Source of the DNA: Sphingorhabdus lacus
Lineage (GTDB): Bacteria; Pseudomonadota; Alphaproteobacteria; Sphingomonadales; Sphingomonadaceae
Direction: 5' to 3'
DNA length: 64,000 bases
Assembly: GCF_009768975.1 (NCBI RefSeq)
Contig: NZ_CP035733.1
Span: forward strand, 1,984,001-2,048,000
Shown: positions 34,345 to 43,680 of the stretch, piece by piece
Numbering within the stretch: position 1 is the first letter of the stretch
How the letters are laid out: each line of letters starts with the position of its first letter
Made by a program: the position numbers and the translations under genes
The notes under the pieces: generated by a model
The model's database searches: none
What the model was told of the DNA's origin: nothing
What the model saw: the letters and a program-made list of their open reading frames with translations, nothing else

Positions 34345-35807
34345 GATCAACACGCAAGGCCGTCATCGATATCGGCTCCAACACGATCCGTCTGGTCGTC
34401 TATGACGGCCTGCCGCGCGCGCCGATGCCGATTTACAATGAAAAAAGCCGGGTAGCGCTGGGCGCCTGCCTTGCGGGCGACGGCGTCATCAACAGCGCGA
34501 CAATGAAAAAGGCGCTGGCCGCGCTTGGCCGGTTCGAGACGCTGGCCCGTGCGATGAAAGTGGACACGCTGCGCGTTGTCGCCACCGCGGCCACGCGCGA
34601 AGCCAAGAACGGCCAGCAACTGGTCGAAGGTGCTGCGGCACTGGGTATCCGCGTCGAAGTACTCGATGGCGAAACCGAAGCCACGGCGGCCGGCCTTGGT
34701 GTCATCAGCGACAATCCGCACGCCAATGGCTATGTCGGCGATCTGGGTGGCGGAAGCCTCGAATTGATCCGGGTTGCAGATGGCAAATTGCACGAACGGG
34801 TTTCCCTGCCGCTCGGCACGCTGCGGCAGGAAGCCCTCAAAGGCAAAACGACCAAGCAGATTACGCAGATGCTGCGGCAGGAAATTGCCGTCCTGAAGGG
34901 TGAAGACGGCTTTCCGTACGAACCCAACCTGCCCTTTTACATGATCGGCGGGTCGTGGCGGTCCTTTGCGCGGCTACATATGCATGACGCCGGTTATCCG
35001 CTGACCATCTTGTCCAATTACCAGATTCCACCCGATGCGCCGACGCGGCTGATGCCGCTGATCAACGACGAAGCCGCGCTTGCCCAGACCAAGGTCATTG
35101 CCTCTGCCCGTATGGCGGCGCTGCCGGGCGCCACAGCCTTGCTGGCGGCGGTCGTGCGCCTTCTGGAGCCGCGCGAGCTTGTCACCAGCGTCTATGGCCT
35201 GCGCGAAGGTTTGCTGTTCGACCAATTGTCCGATGCCGAACGCCGTGAAGATCCCCTGATCGCCGCGACCCGTTTTGAAGGCGAACGCCTCGCGCGTTTC
35301 CCCTTCCATGGCGATGCGCTGGCCGACTGGATTGCCCCCGTGTTCGCCGGACAAAGCGATGGCGATGCGCGTCTGTGCCGCGCCGCTTGCCTGCTGTCGG
35401 ACAGCGTGTGGAATGTGAACCCCGAATATCGCGCCGATCATGCGCTTGATCTGGCGCTCGACGGAAACTGGCCGGGTGTCGTCGCCAGCGACCGTGCGAT
35501 CATCGCCGCCGCTTTATGGACCGTGCATGCGGGCAAGCGGACGCTGCCGGAAATGCTGGCTAATCTCGCCAAGCCGGGTGCGCTGGCGCAGGCAGTAATC
35601 TGGGGCTTGGCGATCCGTCTGGCCCAGCGGCTCGACGGCGGCACCGGACGCGCCTTGTCCGACAGCCGGATCGAAGGCGACGACGCCATATTACGCCTGC
35701 GGTTGAGCGGTCAGGCAACAAGACTGCGTTCCAACTCGGTCCAGCGCCGGTTGCAGGCACTGGCCGAAGCCTTGGGCTATGGTCGTTCGGAGATTGTGAC
35801 GGGCTGA
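34341..35807 (+). CDS. ppx: Exopolyphosphatase (Ppx/GppA family)
   Basis: 488 aa. The ASKHA-fold signatures are present: VIDIGSNTIRLVVYDG (about 8-23), VVATAATREAKNG, the catalytic Glu in LDGETEATAAGLGV, and the glycine-rich phosphate loop YVGDLGGGSLELIRV. It removes terminal phosphates from polyphosphate, or pppGpp in the GppA branch; the operon with ppk1 favours polyphosphate. The C-terminal 180 residues form the HD-like helical domain of long Ppx proteins. Confidence 0.93.
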   Translation: MRSTRKAVIDIGSNTIRLVVYDGLPRAPMPIYNEKSRVALGACLAGDGVINSATMKKALAALGRFETLARAMKVDTLRVVATAATREAKNGQQLVEGAAALGIRVEVLDGETEATAAGLGVISDNPHANGYVGDLGGGSLELIRVADGKLHERVSLPLGTLRQEALKGKTTKQITQMLRQEIAVLKGEDGFPYEPNLPFYMIGGSWRSFARLHMHDAGYPLTILSNYQIPPDAPTRLMPLINDEAALAQTKVIASARMAALPGATALLAAVVRLLEPRELVTSVYGLREGLLFDQLSDAERREDPLIAATRFEGERLARFPFHGDALADWIAPVFAGQSDGDARLCRAACLLSDSVWNVNPEYRADHALDLALDGNWPGVVASDRAIIAAALWTVHAGKRTLPEMLANLAKPGALAQAVIWGLAIRLAQRLDGGTGRALSDSRIEGDDAILRLRLSGQATRLRSNSVQRRLQALAEALGYGRSEIVTG

Positions 35808-35876
35808 TCGGGCGGGCAAAGCTGCGTGAAAAAGCCTTCGGTGTTGTTGAAGTTAAACATCCCGTCACCCTAACCA

Positions 35877-36896
35877 CTACCCCATTGGGTACAGAATTTC
35901 TTTCGTAACCTTGTGCACCGCCGACATCACTTCCTTGCTCAGCTTCAGGTCAATCGCCGCGAAAATCTCGTCGAGTTGATCTTCGCGGCTGACGCCCACG
36001 ATGGTCGAGGCCACAAAGTCATTCTGTTTCGACCAAGCCGTCGCTAGGGTGATGGGCGACATGCCCGCCTCTTTCGCAATGGCGACAATCCGCGCCGTTG
36101 ATTCCAGCGCCCTTGGTCCGGCAAAACGCTGCGCCATGTCGAACTGGCGTTCCCCTTGCATTTCCAGATAGCGCGAGAAGCGGGCACCTTCCGGGCGCTG
36201 GTTGTCGAGATATTTGCCCGAAAGCACGCCGCCACCCAAGGGGGAATAGGGCAGCAACGACACGCCTTCCTGACGGCAGACCTGCTTCAGTTCATCTTCG
36301 AACCGGCGGTTGTTGATCGAATAATTATTCTGGATCGTATGGTAGCGCGCCGTGCCCAGCCGCTCCGAGGTCGCAAGCGACTTCATCAGGCCATAGCTGG
36401 TTTCATTCGAGCAGCCCAGCACGCGCACTTTTCCGGCGCGCACCAGTTCATCCAGCGTTTCCATGGTCTCGTCATAAGCGGTGTCATGGTCGGGCCAATG
36501 GGTTTGGTAGAGGTCGATATAGTCGGTCTGCAACCGGCGCAGGCTGTCTTCGACCGCGACGGTAATATTATGCCGGTCCAGCGCCGTCATGCCGCCGCGC
36601 TTGGGGGATTTGAACCACACATGGCTTGGGCCGGACACCTTCGTCGCCATGATGATCGCGTCGCGGTTCTTGCCCTTCATCCAGCGCCCGACAATTTCCT
36701 CGGTCCGGCCGACCCATTTGGTGTCGGGCGGAACAGGATAGCCCTCTGCCGTGTCGAAGAAGTTGATTCCGGCATCGAGGCATTTGTCCAATATGCGATG
36801 CGCCTCTGCCTCTTCGGTTTGCGATCCGAAGGTCATTGTTCCCATGCAGATGTCGGAAACAACAACAGCGCTTTTGCCCAGACGGCGATGTTCCAT
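35877..36896 (-). CDS. Aldo/keto reductase (Tas-like)
   Basis: 339 aa. The catalytic tetrad can be placed: Asp in FFDTAEGY, Tyr in the same motif, Lys in IIMATKVSG, and His in YQTHWPD. The NADP-binding C-terminal motif is STIVGVSREDQLDE. The VPPDTKWVGRTEE insert is typical of Tas-like members. It reduces small aldehydes or ketones in the cytoplasm; the physiological substrate is not evident. It begins 10 bp before the ubiA end on the same strand. Confidence 0.9.
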   Translation of the reverse strand: MEHRRLGKSAVVVSDICMGTMTFGSQTEEAEAHRILDKCLDAGINFFDTAEGYPVPPDTKWVGRTEEIVGRWMKGKNRDAIIMATKVSGPSHVWFKSPKRGGMTALDRHNITVAVEDSLRRLQTDYIDLYQTHWPDHDTAYDETMETLDELVRAGKVRVLGCSNETSYGLMKSLATSERLGTARYHTIQNNYSINNRRFEDELKQVCRQEGVSLLPYSPLGGGVLSGKYLDNQRPEGARFSRYLEMQGERQFDMAQRFAGPRALESTARIVAIAKEAGMSPITLATAWSKQNDFVASTIVGVSREDQLDEIFAAIDLKLSKEVMSAVHKVTKEILYPMG

Positions 36897-36905
36897 ATTA
36901 CTCTC

Positions 36906-37817
36906 CTAAAATGTCCCTGCTGCCCCGACGACCAGAAAGGCCAGGGCTGCCAGCAGCCCCGCCATCCGGTTGGACCGGAAATGGCCAAGCGCATTGCTGC
37001 CATCACGTTTGAGCGAGAAAAGCTGAAGCATCAAGTGAATAGCAACGGGCACCAGCGCGACGAGCGCCTGCTTTTCGGGGCGGATGCTCCAGATCGCCAT
37101 GCCCCAGCCTGCAATCGCCAACGCATAGAAGACCGCCACGCCGCTGCGGATGTAACCGCCCAACCGCAAAGCGCTCGACTTGATGCCAACGAGCGCGTCA
37201 TCTTCGCGGTCCTGCATGGCATAGATGGTGTCGTAGCCGATGACCCAGAAAATGGTGCCCGCATAGAGCCACAGCATCGTCGCATCGATCTGGCCAGTAA
37301 TCGCGACCCATCCGACCGGCGCGCCCCAACTGAACACCAGTCCGAGCCAGAGTTGCGGCCACCATGTGATACGTTTCATGAAGGGATAGGCCGCAACGAG
37401 CCCAAGGCTGGCCAGGGAAACCAGTTGCGCCTCCCACCGCAGTTGCATGAGCACGGCGAGACCGACGAGGCAAAGGGTGAGCAGCCACGCCCACGCCGCC
37501 TTCACATTGACCGCGCCGCTTGGCAAAGGCCGCAGCGCGGTGCGCGCGACCTGCGCGTCGAGGTCGCGGTCGACGATGTCGTTATACACGCACCCGGCGC
37601 CGCGCATCGCAATGGCGCCGAGCAGCATCCACAGCGCCAGATCCCACTGCGCAATCAGTCCGCCCGACAGCGCCAGTCCATAAACGCAAGGCCAATAGAG
37701 CAGCCACCAGCCAATCGGCCGGTCAAAACGGGCAAGTAACGCAAAGGCGCGGAGCCTTGGAGGCAACAGGCCCATGAAGCCGCTATATTCACTGTCCGGA
37801 ACCGTTTGAATCGCCAT
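36906..37817 (-). CDS. ubiA: 4-hydroxybenzoate polyprenyltransferase
   Basis: 303 aa from the ATG at 37817; the open frame continues upstream through non-coding sequence and crosses rsmE. It is a multi-helix membrane protein with two Asp-rich prenyl-diphosphate sites: NDIVDRDLDAQVART in loop 2-3 and YDTIYAMQDREDD in loop 6-7. It joins the polyprenyl tail to 4-hydroxybenzoate in ubiquinone synthesis at the inner membrane. It is divergent from rsmE with 93 bp between the starts. Confidence 0.94.
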   Translation of the reverse strand: MAIQTVPDSEYSGFMGLLPPRLRAFALLARFDRPIGWWLLYWPCVYGLALSGGLIAQWDLALWMLLGAIAMRGAGCVYNDIVDRDLDAQVARTALRPLPSGAVNVKAAWAWLLTLCLVGLAVLMQLRWEAQLVSLASLGLVAAYPFMKRITWWPQLWLGLVFSWGAPVGWVAITGQIDATMLWLYAGTIFWVIGYDTIYAMQDREDDALVGIKSSALRLGGYIRSGVAVFYALAIAGWGMAIWSIRPEKQALVALVPVAIHLMLQLFSLKRDGSNALGHFRSNRMAGLLAALAFLVVGAAGTF

Positions 37818-37910
37818 GGCACCGCTCTGCACAAAAATCCGCCCGTCGTCACGCCGAACTTGTTCCAAAAGCAGGATGACGCGCGGTCTATTTGGGGTTA
37901 GGGAACCGTC

Positions 37911-38651
37911 ATGCCCGCAACCCCCGCCTGGCCCCCGAAATCCACTCCGCGCCTGTTTGTCGAACAGCCGCTGGCCGAGGGGCAGGATGTCGCCGTGTCC
38001 GGTGGCGCGGCGCATTATCTGATCGGGGTCATGCGGCTGAAAGTGGACGCGCCCGTTGTCCTGTTCGATGATCAAACCGGCGAATATCTCGCCTATGTGG
38101 CGAGCGCGGGGAAGCGCGACCTGACGCTGCATGTGGCGCAACGCTTGCGCCCGCGCGAGGCTGTGCCGGATGTCTGGCTGTGTCAGGCGCTGGTCAAAAA
38201 GGACCGGTTTGACTGGATCGCGGAGAAAGCCTGTGAATTGGGCGCGGCGCGTTTTGTGCCCTTGCTGACGGCTCGCTGCGTCGTGGACAAGGTCAAGGAG
38301 GACAGGCTGCGCGCGCATATGATCGAAGCGGCCGAACAGTGCGAGCGGACGGCCTTACCGGAGATTGCGCCGCTGGCAAAACTCGACGCCCTGCTGCGCG
38401 AATGGCCGGCGGAACGCGCGCTCTATTTCTGTGACGAACGCGGGGGCGTGCCGTTCGGATCGGCTATCAAAGCCGGACCAGCCGCGCTGCTGATCGGGCC
38501 GGAAGGTGGCTTTACCGATGCGGAGAACAGCGCAATCCGCGCGCATCCGGCGGCGGTGGCCGTCTCGCTTGGCCCGCGGATATTGCGCGCCGATACGGCG
38601 GCGGTGGCGGCGCTATCGGTCTGGATGGCGGCGCAGGGCGACTGGGCCTAG
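37911..38651 (+). CDS. rsmE: 16S rRNA m3U1498 methyltransferase
   Basis: 246 aa, SPOUT-class. The N-terminal PUA-like domain (PRLFVEQPLAEGQ, HYLIGVMRLKVDAPV) is followed by the knotted methyltransferase domain with KDRFDWIAEKACELGA, EAAEQCERTALPEI, LLIGPEGGFTDAE and LGPRILRADTAAVAAL, the SAM-binding knot. It methylates N3 of U1498 in the 30S subunit. Its TAG stop overlaps the stop of the convergent adhesin-like gene. Confidence 0.95.
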   Translation: MPATPAWPPKSTPRLFVEQPLAEGQDVAVSGGAAHYLIGVMRLKVDAPVVLFDDQTGEYLAYVASAGKRDLTLHVAQRLRPREAVPDVWLCQALVKKDRFDWIAEKACELGAARFVPLLTARCVVDKVKEDRLRAHMIEAAEQCERTALPEIAPLAKLDALLREWPAERALYFCDERGGVPFGSAIKAGPAALLIGPEGGFTDAENSAIRAHPAAVAVSLGPRILRADTAAVAALSVWMAAQGDWA

Positions 38652-40534
38652 TTCAGGCGCCCGACAAAGGAGATCGAAAAGCTGGATGGCCCCGTGGCGT
38701 TGGCGCCCTGCATCGTCCCCGTCGGCGCGTAACGGAACGCGCGGATGGCGGCGTTATAGCCACTGCCCAACGGCGCCGTAAAAGGCGCGCTTCCCGTGTT
38801 GGAATAGGTCACCATCGTGCCCTGGTTAAACGCATTGAGATTGCTGGGCCTTGCGCCTTCGGTAAAGGTGAAGGGCGTCGAGGCGTCGAGTGTGAAATTC
38901 GGCGGAAATGCATCGACGATGACGATGCTGTTGGCATCGACCGACAAATTGCCGGTATTCTGCACCGTGATGGTATAGCGCACAATCGCGCCGGGAATAG
39001 ATTTGGGATTGGCCGCGCTGACGCCATCGGACAGCACCGTCGATGTCTTTGACACCACCAAAGTCGCATTACCCGCCAGCCGCGTGTTGGTTACGACGCA
39101 ACTGATAACATCACCCAAGACCGGCGTGATATTCCCCGGCACGGTCGTAGGGAAAGTCGTCGTGACCCCGTTGGTCGCGTTCGTGCAGGCGAGAGTGGAC
39201 GTATATTGCGACAGGCTGCCCGGGCCGGACATGATTTCATCCAAGGTGTAGGCGGTCCCCGGCGTGACCTGCACCAAGCCGGTATTTCCGCCGGTCACCG
39301 TGGTGCCAGTGCCGGTCGTTGTAGCCGACGCCACAACGGTCGATGCCTGGTTGATCCGCACGGTAAACTGGTCGGTATTAAATCGCCGTCCCCCTGCGCC
39401 GAGTGCCTTGCTGATCCGGATATGCGGAAAGGCAGCGTTGTTGAACACGCAAATCACCGCATCCCCGAACTGCAACGCGCCAAAATTGTAGCTGGTGGTC
39501 AGCAGGTTGGTGGGCAACGGCGTGGTCGAGCTGGTTGTGGTATTCGTACAGGTCAGCCGGCTTTCATATTTTGCCAGCGTACTAACGCTGCCTGCGGCCA
39601 TGGCCTCGGACAAGGTCAACGGTATGCCGGACGCCAGCGAAAGCGGCGTGGCGGAAAATGGTCCATTTCCGGTCCCGGTCGTGGTGCCGGATGCCAGCGT
39701 CGTTCCCGACGATGTTGCGGACACGCGAAAGGTGAACTGGTCCGCCGCGTTGACGCGTGCGCCGGTGATCGTCTTGCGCAGACGGATCGAGGCGAAGCGC
39801 ACCGCGAACATCGCGCCTTGCAAGCCACCCGCCTGCATATTGGTGGTGACTGTGGTCGGGCTGTTTGACCCGACAATATAGCCCCCGACCGTGCCCGGCA
39901 CGCCCGTTTCGGTGAATGTCGACGTACCGGTTCCGGTGATCGTCGGATAGTTATTGCCGCTGATCGGGTTGACCTGATCCAGGATCTGCCACCCCGTACC
40001 GTTGGTGACGAATTGCAAGTTCTCGCCATCATTGGTGGATTCCGCATCCGCGGCCACAAAAGAGTAAGCAGTCACCGCAGGCGCACCCGGCGGTGGCGTG
40101 ATCGTTATCCCTGAAAAGGTGATCGATTTACTGCCCGCCGCCGAAGTATAGAGCACGGGCCGGCCGGGAATACCGAGAAAGGCTGTGTTGCCGACGGCGG
40201 CCCCGGTCCAGGATGGCGCAGCGATCGAGTTGAACGCAGCCGCGGTCGTCGGTGTCACCTTCAGGTTGAACGACAGCGTCGATCCATCATTCAGGTTGAA
40301 CGAGAAATTCTGACCCGCCGCAGAGCGCGCGGTCGCATCATTATAGGTCGAAAAATCCAGCCAGCAGTAAGTTTCCCACCCCTGCGGCGCGGTGCCTTGC
40401 GACGCAGCGGGCGCACAGCTCTGCGCTTGGGCGGATGTCGATCCGAAGCCCATCAAAAGGACGAACAAAGTCGCCAACAGTAGCCGAAGCCTTTGGGTCA
40501 AAAGTCTTTGCAATGGAGGTCCTGGTCGTAACAC
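38648..40534 (-). CDS. Secreted repeat protein with SpaA/prealbumin-like and DUF11 domains
   Basis: 628 aa with a signal peptide ending near AQAQ. After an N-terminal domain (about 40-245; WETYCWLDFSTYNDATARSA) come two homologous beta-sandwich repeats of about 115 residues (IRLRKTITGARVNAADQFTF and IRISKALGAGGRRFNTDQFT), resembling prealbumin-like folds of surface adhesins. A DUF11-type domain follows (VVSKTSTVLSDGVSAANPKS). The C-terminus ends ISFVGRLN. There is no sortase motif or transmembrane anchor. It is related through the DUF11 part to the two plus-strand genes at 40701 and 42696. Confidence 0.8.
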   Translation of the reverse strand: MLRPGPPLQRLLTQRLRLLLATLFVLLMGFGSTSAQAQSCAPAASQGTAPQGWETYCWLDFSTYNDATARSAAGQNFSFNLNDGSTLSFNLKVTPTTAAAFNSIAAPSWTGAAVGNTAFLGIPGRPVLYTSAAGSKSITFSGITITPPPGAPAVTAYSFVAADAESTNDGENLQFVTNGTGWQILDQVNPISGNNYPTITGTGTSTFTETGVPGTVGGYIVGSNSPTTVTTNMQAGGLQGAMFAVRFASIRLRKTITGARVNAADQFTFRVSATSSGTTLASGTTTGTGNGPFSATPLSLASGIPLTLSEAMAAGSVSTLAKYESRLTCTNTTTSSTTPLPTNLLTTSYNFGALQFGDAVICVFNNAAFPHIRISKALGAGGRRFNTDQFTVRINQASTVVASATTTGTGTTVTGGNTGLVQVTPGTAYTLDEIMSGPGSLSQYTSTLACTNATNGVTTTFPTTVPGNITPVLGDVISCVVTNTRLAGNATLVVSKTSTVLSDGVSAANPKSIPGAIVRYTITVQNTGNLSVDANSIVIVDAFPPNFTLDASTPFTFTEGARPSNLNAFNQGTMVTYSNTGSAPFTAPLGSGYNAAIRAFRYAPTGTMQGANATGPSSFSISFVGRLN

Positions 40535-40614
40535 TCGCGACCATATGTAGCGGGCTAAGGTTAACGACCCGTAATTGTGTTAACTTTTGCCGCAAAATGA
40601 CCAGATTTTACAAA

Positions 40615-40690
40615 TTGGATGTGGGGACTTCTGCCGTTCTTTATTATTAATTAAGTCCTATGCTTTAGCCGTTCCGTTGGATGTGGGGAC
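40615..40690 (+). repeat. 14-bp direct repeat in a divergent promoter region
   Basis: TTGGATGTGGGGAC occurs at 40615-40628 and 40677-40690, the second copy just before the ribosome site of the 40701 gene. The 166-bp region 40535-40700 separates two divergent genes for secreted proteins. The repeats may bind a regulator or reflect local duplication. Confidence 0.5.
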
Positions 40691-40700
40691 CGGAGCGAAA

Positions 40701-42635
40701 ATGAAAATGGGATCGCTTCCTGTTTGGAATGCAACCTTGTTGCGCGCGGTCAGTGCCATTGTGGTGCTGCTGATGATGGCGTGCGGCCTACCCGCATCGG
40801 CTGTCGCGCAGACGGTAACCCAATATACGAATACGACCACCGGAAATATCGTCGACTCGACCAATTGCGCGACCACAGTGACGCGAACATTCACAGTAGG
40901 AACAAGTTTCCTCGTCGCCGACGTCAACCTCGGCGTTTTGCTGAGCCATACCTACCGATCCGATTTGCGTATCACGCTGACCTCGCCGCTGGGAACCAGT
41001 GTCCAGATCATGACCAATGTCGGTGGCGCGGCGGACAATTTGAATGTCCTGTTTGACGACGAAGCGGCTGCGGCGATTTCATCCCATAGTGTGGACGATA
41101 CGACAGGAACAGTTCCCCCTTATTTGCGCACATTCCGGCCGACGGCGGTAATGACCGCATTTGACGGACAAAATGCGCAAGGCGCATGGACCATGGTCAT
41201 TTGCGATTCCGTATCGATAGATGTCGGCACATTCACCCGTGCCGACCTCTATTTGACGAGCGCCCCCGCCAGCTATGCCGATCTTTCGCTCACCAAGACC
41301 GTCAGCAACGCCAACCCGGCGAGCGGCGGCGCGATTTCCTATACTTTGGCCGTCACCAACGCCGCGGGTTCGACGTCCACGGCTTCGGGCGTGACGGTGT
41401 TGGATATCCTGCCCGCCGGGGTTTCCTTTGTCAGCGCCTCCGGCTTTGGCAGCTATGACAGCGCCACCGGAGTCTGGACTGTCGGCAGCATCCCTGCAGG
41501 AACCACCCGGACGTTGACGATAAACGTAACCGTGACGGCAGGGCTTGGAACCACTATCCAGAATGATGCCGAAATCAGCGCATCGTCCGTAGCGGATCTG
41601 GATTCGACGCCGAACAACGCATCCGTAAATGAAGATGATGACGCGGCTGTCAGCTTTACTACGACTGGCACCCGTACCGCCGGTACGCCGCCGACGCTGG
41701 TCTGCCCAAATGGCACGACCCTGCTGGACTGGAACGCGCAAAGCTGGACCAGCGGCAGTTCGACCGGGACCGCGACTGTGGCCAATATCGGCACCATCGG
41801 TTTCAATGTGACCACGCAAGGCACGTTCACCATCCCGTTGCAACTCAACGCGACGATCACGGGCGGATTACCGGGCCAGAACTCGCTGTACCAGAATGTC
41901 GAATATACCACGCGCACGCAAACGACGACGACCGTTGTCACCTTGCCGACCGCGGTGCCCGGCACACAGTTTACGATCTTTGATGTCGACTATGCACCCA
42001 ATGACTTTGCCGACAAGATGACCATCACGGGCAGTTACAATGGTTCGTCGGTTACTCCGACGCTGACCAATGGCATCACCAACTATGTCTTCGGCAATGT
42101 CGCCATCGGCGATGTCACCGCGTCAGACACCACCAGCCAGGGCACGGTCGTTGCAACCTTCGCATCGCCCGTCGATACGATCACGATCGTCTACGGCAAC
42201 CACACGACAGCCCCCGCCGATCCCGACGGGCAAGCCATTGCCATCAACGACTTCACCTTCTGCAATCCGCAAACCACGCTCAGCGTCACCAAGCTGAGCA
42301 CCGTAGTGAGCGACGGTGTCAGCGGCAGCAATCCCAAGTCCGTTCCCGGTGCCATTGTCCGCTATTGCGTGCTCGTGTCCAATTCGGGCAGCGCCACCAG
42401 CAGCAATGTCGTTGCCACCGACAGCATTCCGGCCAATCTGACGTTCGTTCCGGGCAGCATGCTCTCCGGTACATCCTGCGCGGCAGCGACCACGGCAGAG
42501 GATGACAATAATAGCGGCGGCGATGAAACCGACCCGTTCGGTATGGATTTTGCCGGGAATGTCGTGACCGGCCGGGCCGCATCGCTCGGTCCAGCGGCCA
42601 GCTTCGCCATGGTTTTCAATGCAACGGTAAATTAG
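40701..42635 (+). CDS. Secreted P-domain and DUF11 protein
   Basis: 644 aa from the ATG at 40701 (GGAG five bases upstream); the frame begins earlier at 40587, but that part is not a signal sequence. A signal peptide ends at AVAQ. Residues about 35-190 form a proprotein-convertase P domain: DVNLGVLLSHTYRSDLRITL, NLNVLFDDEAAA, and NAQGAWTMVICDS. A DUF11 domain (about 195-315; LSLTKTVSNANPASGGAISY) follows, then a middle beta-rich region and a second DUF11 domain near the C-terminus (SVTKLSTVVSDGVSGSNPKS). No subtilisin-type protease domain accompanies the P domain. Confidence 0.82.
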   Translation: MKMGSLPVWNATLLRAVSAIVVLLMMACGLPASAVAQTVTQYTNTTTGNIVDSTNCATTVTRTFTVGTSFLVADVNLGVLLSHTYRSDLRITLTSPLGTSVQIMTNVGGAADNLNVLFDDEAAAAISSHSVDDTTGTVPPYLRTFRPTAVMTAFDGQNAQGAWTMVICDSVSIDVGTFTRADLYLTSAPASYADLSLTKTVSNANPASGGAISYTLAVTNAAGSTSTASGVTVLDILPAGVSFVSASGFGSYDSATGVWTVGSIPAGTTRTLTINVTVTAGLGTTIQNDAEISASSVADLDSTPNNASVNEDDDAAVSFTTTGTRTAGTPPTLVCPNGTTLLDWNAQSWTSGSSTGTATVANIGTIGFNVTTQGTFTIPLQLNATITGGLPGQNSLYQNVEYTTRTQTTTTVVTLPTAVPGTQFTIFDVDYAPNDFADKMTITGSYNGSSVTPTLTNGITNYVFGNVAIGDVTASDTTSQGTVVATFASPVDTITIVYGNHTTAPADPDGQAIAINDFTFCNPQTTLSVTKLSTVVSDGVSGSNPKSVPGAIVRYCVLVSNSGSATSSNVVATDSIPANLTFVPGSMLSGTSCAAATTAEDDNNSGGDETDPFGMDFAGNVVTGRAASLGPAASFAMVFNATVN

Positions 42636-42695
42636 GCGCGCGAAAAACTCCAAAAACAGGGGTGAATTTTGTGCGGGAGATGATAATCTATAACT

Positions 42696-43631
42696 ATGGT
42701 TATAGATTTGACCCGTCGCACATTATCCGGATGGCTGACCAAGGCCGTGATTTGCGCTGCCATGTTGCTGTGTACGATCACCCCTGGTTTTGCGCAGACC
42801 GCGATCAATTATACCAACACAATTGATGCCGCCATTTCGGAAACCCTGTCCCCCTGCGCAAACCCGTTAAATCGTATTTTCAACGTTCCGGAGACGTATA
42901 CGATAGCCGACGTCAACATCGGGGTTCTGCTTGGCCACACACGGCGGAACAATTTGATCATAACGCTGACGTCCCCTGCCGGCACCAGCGTCACCTTGTT
43001 CCGAAATACCGGGGGATCACGCAGTAATCTCAATGTGCTGTTCGACAGTGCAATTCCGACCTCCGTGAACACGCATACCGCTGCGAACGATACGGCAGTC
43101 GCGACAACGATAGCACCCCCCTATCAGCGCAGCTTTGCACCGGTGCAAAGTTTAAACGTGTTTAACGGCCAGAATGCGAACGGGCCGTGGACATTGAGCA
43201 TTTGTGATAATGCGACGGGAAATGCCGGAACATTTTTCCATTCCACCTTGTCGATCATTCCGCTCCGCGCCACGCTCAGTGTAACGAAGATAAGTGTTGC
43301 GCAATTTGACTCTGTAAGCGCCACGAACCCGAAGTCCGTGCCCGGTGCACGCGTCCGCTATTGCATTACCATTTCCAATAATGGCCCGGGTCTGGCGACG
43401 ACGATCGCAGGCACCGACATCATCCCCCCCAACACAAGCTATGTCCCGAATTCATTACGCTCGGGCAACGACTGCGCGAGCACGTTAACTGCGGAAGATG
43501 ATGACGCCGTGGGTGCCGACGAATCCGATCCGATGGGTGCATCGGTATCGGGATCGGTACTCTCCCTCTCGGCCCCGACAATGGCGAACGCCGCCAGCTT
43601 TGCCCTTGCCTTTCTTGTCACGGTCAACTGA
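42696..43631 (+). CDS. Shorter paralogue: P-domain and DUF11 protein
   Basis: 311 aa with a signal peptide ending at GFAQ. It has the same P domain (DVNIGVLLGHTRRNNLIITL, NLNVLFDSAIPTS, NANGPWTLSICDN) joined directly to a DUF11 domain (VTKISVAQFDSVSATNPKSV, ISNNGPGLATTIAGTD). It corresponds to the two ends of the 40701 gene with the middle part missing, so one arose from the other by duplication and internal gain or loss. The genes are 60 bp apart and probably co-transcribed. The sequence ends in FLVTVN, like FNATVN in the neighbour. Confidence 0.82.
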   Translation: MVIDLTRRTLSGWLTKAVICAAMLLCTITPGFAQTAINYTNTIDAAISETLSPCANPLNRIFNVPETYTIADVNIGVLLGHTRRNNLIITLTSPAGTSVTLFRNTGGSRSNLNVLFDSAIPTSVNTHTAANDTAVATTIAPPYQRSFAPVQSLNVFNGQNANGPWTLSICDNATGNAGTFFHSTLSIIPLRATLSVTKISVAQFDSVSATNPKSVPGARVRYCITISNNGPGLATTIAGTDIIPPNTSYVPNSLRSGNDCASTLTAEDDDAVGADESDPMGASVSGSVLSLSAPTMANAASFALAFLVTVN

Positions 43632-43680
43632 CGCAATGAAATTGCTGGCAATACAGCCGCGACATTTCTAAACCCCCGCC

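Noticed and set aside
36156-37739. 527-codon plus-strand frame
   Set aside because: Antisense to the aldo/keto reductase and ubiA genes, whose motifs are complete; long antisense frames are expected in GC-rich DNA.
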